From UBA2197 sp034370465 (GTDB taxonomy: Bacteria > Desulfobacterota > Desulfuromonadia > Desulfuromonadales > UBA2197), in NCBI GenBank assembly GCA_034370465.1, contig JAXMLA010000154.1, positions 1 through 9,471 on the forward strand: a DNA stretch of 9,471 nt, read 5' to 3'. Position 1 is the first letter of the stretch, and the number at the start of each line of letters is the position of its first letter. Shown in pieces: positions 7,467-9,471 of this stretch. Under the pieces are notes generated by a model that had not been told where the DNA came from, made no database searches, and saw only the letters and a list, made by a program, of their open reading frames with translations. Made by a program: the position numbers and the translations under genes.

Positions 7467-7488
7467 CTGTGAAGTTCGGGGCTCACAG
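7467..7488 (-). other. Hairpin in the rplM mRNA leader, candidate autoregulatory site
   Basis: CTGTGA and TCACAG form a 6-bp perfect inverted repeat (7 with a G-U pair) around a short C-rich loop. It lies between the predicted transcription start near 7490 and the rplM Shine-Dalgarno. It would therefore be at or very near the 5' end of the mRNA. It could stabilise the message or be a binding site for L13; both are inferences. Confidence 0.4.
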
Positions 7489-7496
7489 AAGCCAGT

Positions 7497-7525
7497 AAAA
7501 TATCCGCACAAGGCGGTGGTGTCAA
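7497..7525 (-). promoter_or_regulatory. Sigma70-type promoter of rplM-rpsI
   Basis: On the - strand a consensus -35 box TTGACA (7525-7520) is followed by a 17-base spacer and a -10 box TATTTT (7502-7497, four of six consensus bases). The 40 bases upstream are A/T-rich, like an UP element, and include a CAATTT/AAATTG inverted repeat (7527-7532 and 7549-7554). Transcription should start near 7490, leaving a leader of about 48 bases before rplM. This is the only promoter-like site in the 145-base gap between hom and rplM. I found no convincing terminator for hom there. Confidence 0.75.
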
Positions 7526-7587
7526 GCAATTTCTACGAAAAGATTCATAAATTGAGCAGATTTTTCCGTCTGTCTGTTCCTGCCCTT

Positions 7588-8901
7588 TTAACTGAGATCG
7601 CGCTCGATCCGGACAAAACGGCTGACATCACGGATCATCGGCGAAGTGTCGATCTGCGCCAGGGCGCCGCGCACATCTGCTTCCCGCGCTTCATGCGTCA
7701 CAATCACGATCGGCACCGCGCCGCCGATCTGCCGTTCGGGCTGACTCATCGCTGCAATACTGATATTGAACTGACCAAGGACGCCGGCAATATGAGCGAG
7801 AACACCGGCCTGATCGGTAGCGGCAAAGCGCAGATAATATTCGCTGACAATCTCGGCCATCGGTTTGAGGGGGAGATCCCGCAGGACGGCGGTACTCACC
7901 CCTAAAGCCGGGGTGCGGAGTGCAGCGCCGACACGCAGATTACGGGCAATCGCCATTACATCACCAAGAACGGCACTGGCCGTCGCCTCCATGCCGGCGC
8001 CCCGCCCGGAAAACATCACCGGACCGGAGAAATCGCCGACCAGGCGAATGCCGTTAAAGACGCCATCGACATCGGCGAGAGGATAGTTCAAGGGGATCAT
8101 GGTCGGATGGACACGGGCCTCAATCCGCCCGTCATCATCGACCTTTCCGACCGCCAGCAGCTTGATCTTGAAGCCGAACTGCCGGGCAAACTGAATATCG
8201 AGAGCCGAAATCTGACTGATCCCCTCGGTGAAGATTTCCTTGAGAGGGACCCTGGTGCCGAAACAGAGACTGAGGAGGAGAGCCAGTTTATGGGCGGTAT
8301 CGATCCCTTCGATATCGAAGGTCGGATCGGCCTCGGCGTAGCCGTGCGCCTGGGCGTCCTTCAGTACAGCAGAGAACTCAGCGCCTTCGTCGGTCATGCG
8401 GGTAAGGATGTAGTTGCAAGTGCCGTTCAATATGCCGCAGAGACTGCGAAAACGGTTGGCACAAAGATTCTCTTTGATCGCCGAGATGACCGGAATGCCG
8501 CCACCGACCGCGGCCTCATACATGACATCGACCCCGCGCTGCGCGGCCGCAGCAAAGATCTCTTCGCCGTGTACGGCCAAAAGAGCCTTGTTGGCAGTGA
8601 CCACATGTTTGCCGCTGGCGATGGCGCGCAGGACAAAGGTGCGGGCCGGCTCATAGCCGCCGATCAGTTCGATAACGATATCGATATCCGGATCAGACAG
8701 CAGATCATCGATACGGGTCGACAGGACACCGGGCGCAACCGTGACGCCACGATCCGTGGTGATATCGAGATCGACGACCCGGACCAACTCCAACTCCGCG
8801 CCGAGGCGTTCGACCAGCAGCTCCTGATTCTGTTGCAGCAATTTGATGACGCCGGTACCGATCGTCCCAAAGCCGATCAAACCCACACGAAAAGTTTTCA
8901 T
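7588..8901 (-). CDS. hom: Homoserine dehydrogenase with C-terminal ACT domain
   Basis: This enzyme reduces aspartate semialdehyde to homoserine with NAD(P)H, at the branch toward threonine, methionine and isoleucine. The 437-residue length is that of the monofunctional, ACT-bearing form. The nucleotide-binding motif GFGTIG is at 10-15, TANKALL at 102-108, GILNGTCNYIL at 156-166 and the catalytic D201/K205 pair in DTAHKLALL. The ACT domain covers about 352-430 and in this family usually mediates feedback inhibition by threonine. GAGGA lies 11 bases before the ATG. The gene follows nusB by 22 bases, so it is probably read from the ribH-nusB transcript. The linkage to riboflavin and NusB genes is not metabolically obvious. 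The assignment is secure. Confidence 0.97.
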   Translation of the reverse strand: MKTFRVGLIGFGTIGTGVIKLLQQNQELLVERLGAELELVRVVDLDITTDRGVTVAPGVLSTRIDDLLSDPDIDIVIELIGGYEPARTFVLRAIASGKHVVTANKALLAVHGEEIFAAAAQRGVDVMYEAAVGGGIPVISAIKENLCANRFRSLCGILNGTCNYILTRMTDEGAEFSAVLKDAQAHGYAEADPTFDIEGIDTAHKLALLLSLCFGTRVPLKEIFTEGISQISALDIQFARQFGFKIKLLAVGKVDDDGRIEARVHPTMIPLNYPLADVDGVFNGIRLVGDFSGPVMFSGRGAGMEATASAVLGDVMAIARNLRVGAALRTPALGVSTAVLRDLPLKPMAEIVSEYYLRFAATDQAGVLAHIAGVLGQFNISIAAMSQPERQIGGAVPIVIVTHEAREADVRGALAQIDTSPMIRDVSRFVRIERDLS

Positions 8902-8923
8902 GATTCTTTATATCCTCAAAGAT

Positions 8924-9391
8924 TCAGCCGGATTGCCGGCAGGTACGGGAGATGCGGTCAAGGATCCCGTTAATAAATGCCGGGGTCTCTTTAGTGCCGT
9001 AACGTTTACCGATCTCCACCGCTTCATTAATGATGACATTGACGGGAATATCGGGGCGACACATCAACTCGTAGGTACTCAGACGCAACAGAGCGAGATC
9101 AACGCGGGCCATACGCTCCAGCGACCAGTTGGTCGAATAGGAGTGGAGGGTTTCGTCGATCGTTTCGAGCTGATCATAAACGCCCCGCACCAATTCCTCG
9201 GCAAAGGTCCGCACCTCGGGAGAGACACTCTGATCCGCATCTTCCAGGGCATCGCCGAGGATGTCGTCTCGGAAACGGAAGGCCCGCCAGAAATCGTCGA
9301 GGGCAACTTGCAGGGACTGATCCTGATCAAAGAGACTGTAGATCATCTTCAGGGCGATCTCCCGCCCTTGTCGTCTGTTTCCTGAACTCAT
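8924..9391 (-). CDS. nusB: Transcription antitermination factor NusB
   Basis: NusB pairs with S10 (NusE) to bind boxA RNA and, with NusA and NusG, prevents early termination, chiefly in rRNA operons. The 155-residue length is normal for this small all-helical protein. It begins with RRQGREIALKMIYSLFDQD, the typical arginine-rich first helix, and ends with the conserved PAFINGILDRI. The middle has LRLSTYELM and PVNVIINEAVEIGKRYG, also typical. It starts 4 bases after the ribH stop; its weak AAGG ribosome site lies inside the end of ribH, which suggests translational coupling. ribH-nusB is a widespread gene pair. The assignment is secure. Confidence 0.97.
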   Translation of the reverse strand: MSSGNRRQGREIALKMIYSLFDQDQSLQVALDDFWRAFRFRDDILGDALEDADQSVSPEVRTFAEELVRGVYDQLETIDETLHSYSTNWSLERMARVDLALLRLSTYELMCRPDIPVNVIINEAVEIGKRYGTKETPAFINGILDRISRTCRQSG

Positions 9392-9395
9392 GTGT

Positions 9396-9471
9396 CTAGA
9401 TCGCCTTCAACAGGTTGACCATCTCAATCACCGAGACAGCGGCATCAAAGCCCTTGTTACCGGCCTTGGTC
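9396..9471 (-). CDS. ribH: 6,7-dimethyl-8-ribityllumazine synthase, C-terminal end (5' partial)
   Basis: Only the last 24 codons and the stop are in the window, in a frame that starts one base into the minus strand from the right edge. They encode TKAGNKGFDAA followed by an amphipathic helix ending NLLKAI, which matches the characteristic C-terminus of lumazine synthase. This enzyme makes the direct precursor of riboflavin and assembles into pentamers or capsids. The position immediately upstream of nusB agrees with the common ribH-nusB order. The stop is TAG. The call rests on a short segment plus context, but both point the same way. Confidence 0.85.
   Translation of the reverse strand, partial: TKAGNKGFDAAVSVIEMVNLLKAI

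Noticed and set aside
7467..7488. CTGTGA/TCACAG repeat as a CRP or FNR-type operator
   Set aside because: The half-site spacing (10 bases between TGTGA and TCACA) is wrong for the usual 6, and the repeat lies downstream of the predicted start, so an RNA hairpin is the simpler reading.
7553..7587. Terminator after hom
   Set aside because: A GGGCAG/CTGCTC pairing is possible but has a long loop, a G-U pair and no proper T-run.
8107..8973. A 288-codon open frame on the + strand opposite hom
   Set aside because: It mirrors conserved hom codons, has no family features and no ribosome site that stands out; treated as a shadow.

Overview
The window is a stretch of ordinary bacterial chromosome, moderately GC-rich by eye, with nine protein genes packed almost end to end. 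The gene content and order (ribH-nusB-hom, rplM-rpsI followed by argC, a YgiQ-type radical SAM protein, and large HAMP/GAF receptors ending in HD-GYP and GGDEF domains) suggest an anaerobic, signalling-rich Gram-negative of the Desulfuromonadia/Geobacter type. That placement is an inference from gene content and protein style, not from a search. I see no tRNA, rRNA, CRISPR array, insertion sequence or prophage gene.

Bases 1-3662 (+ strand) hold two large membrane receptors that overlap by a few codons. The first, cut by the left edge, has the end of a membrane segment, then HAMP, a coiled coil, GAF and a complete HD-GYP phosphodiesterase domain. The second has two membrane segments around a periplasmic region, then HAMP, a coiled coil, GAF and a GGDEF diguanylate cyclase with a complete active site and inhibitory I-site. 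Together they look like an opposed degrade/make pair for cyclic di-GMP. The coiled coil of the first protein has an asparagine at every second 'a' core position, six times in a row.

From 3680 to the right edge every gene is on the - strand. Read in the direction of transcription (right to left) they are: the 3' end of ribH (riboflavin), nusB (antitermination), hom (homoserine dehydrogenase), a promoter and short hairpin leader, rplM (L13), rpsI (S9), a strong hairpin terminator, argC (arginine synthesis), and ygiQ (radical SAM protein of unknown role). ribH-nusB-hom form one tight cluster. rplM-rpsI form a second with its own sigma70-type promoter. argC-ygiQ lie just behind the rpsI terminator with little room for a promoter of their own. 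ygiQ meets the GGDEF gene tail to tail across 17 bp.

The points most worth a second look are the Asn-periodic signalling coil, the overlapping PDE/DGC receptor pair, the probable CTG start of ygiQ, the terminator wedged in front of argC, and the hairpin at the 5' end of the rplM mRNA.
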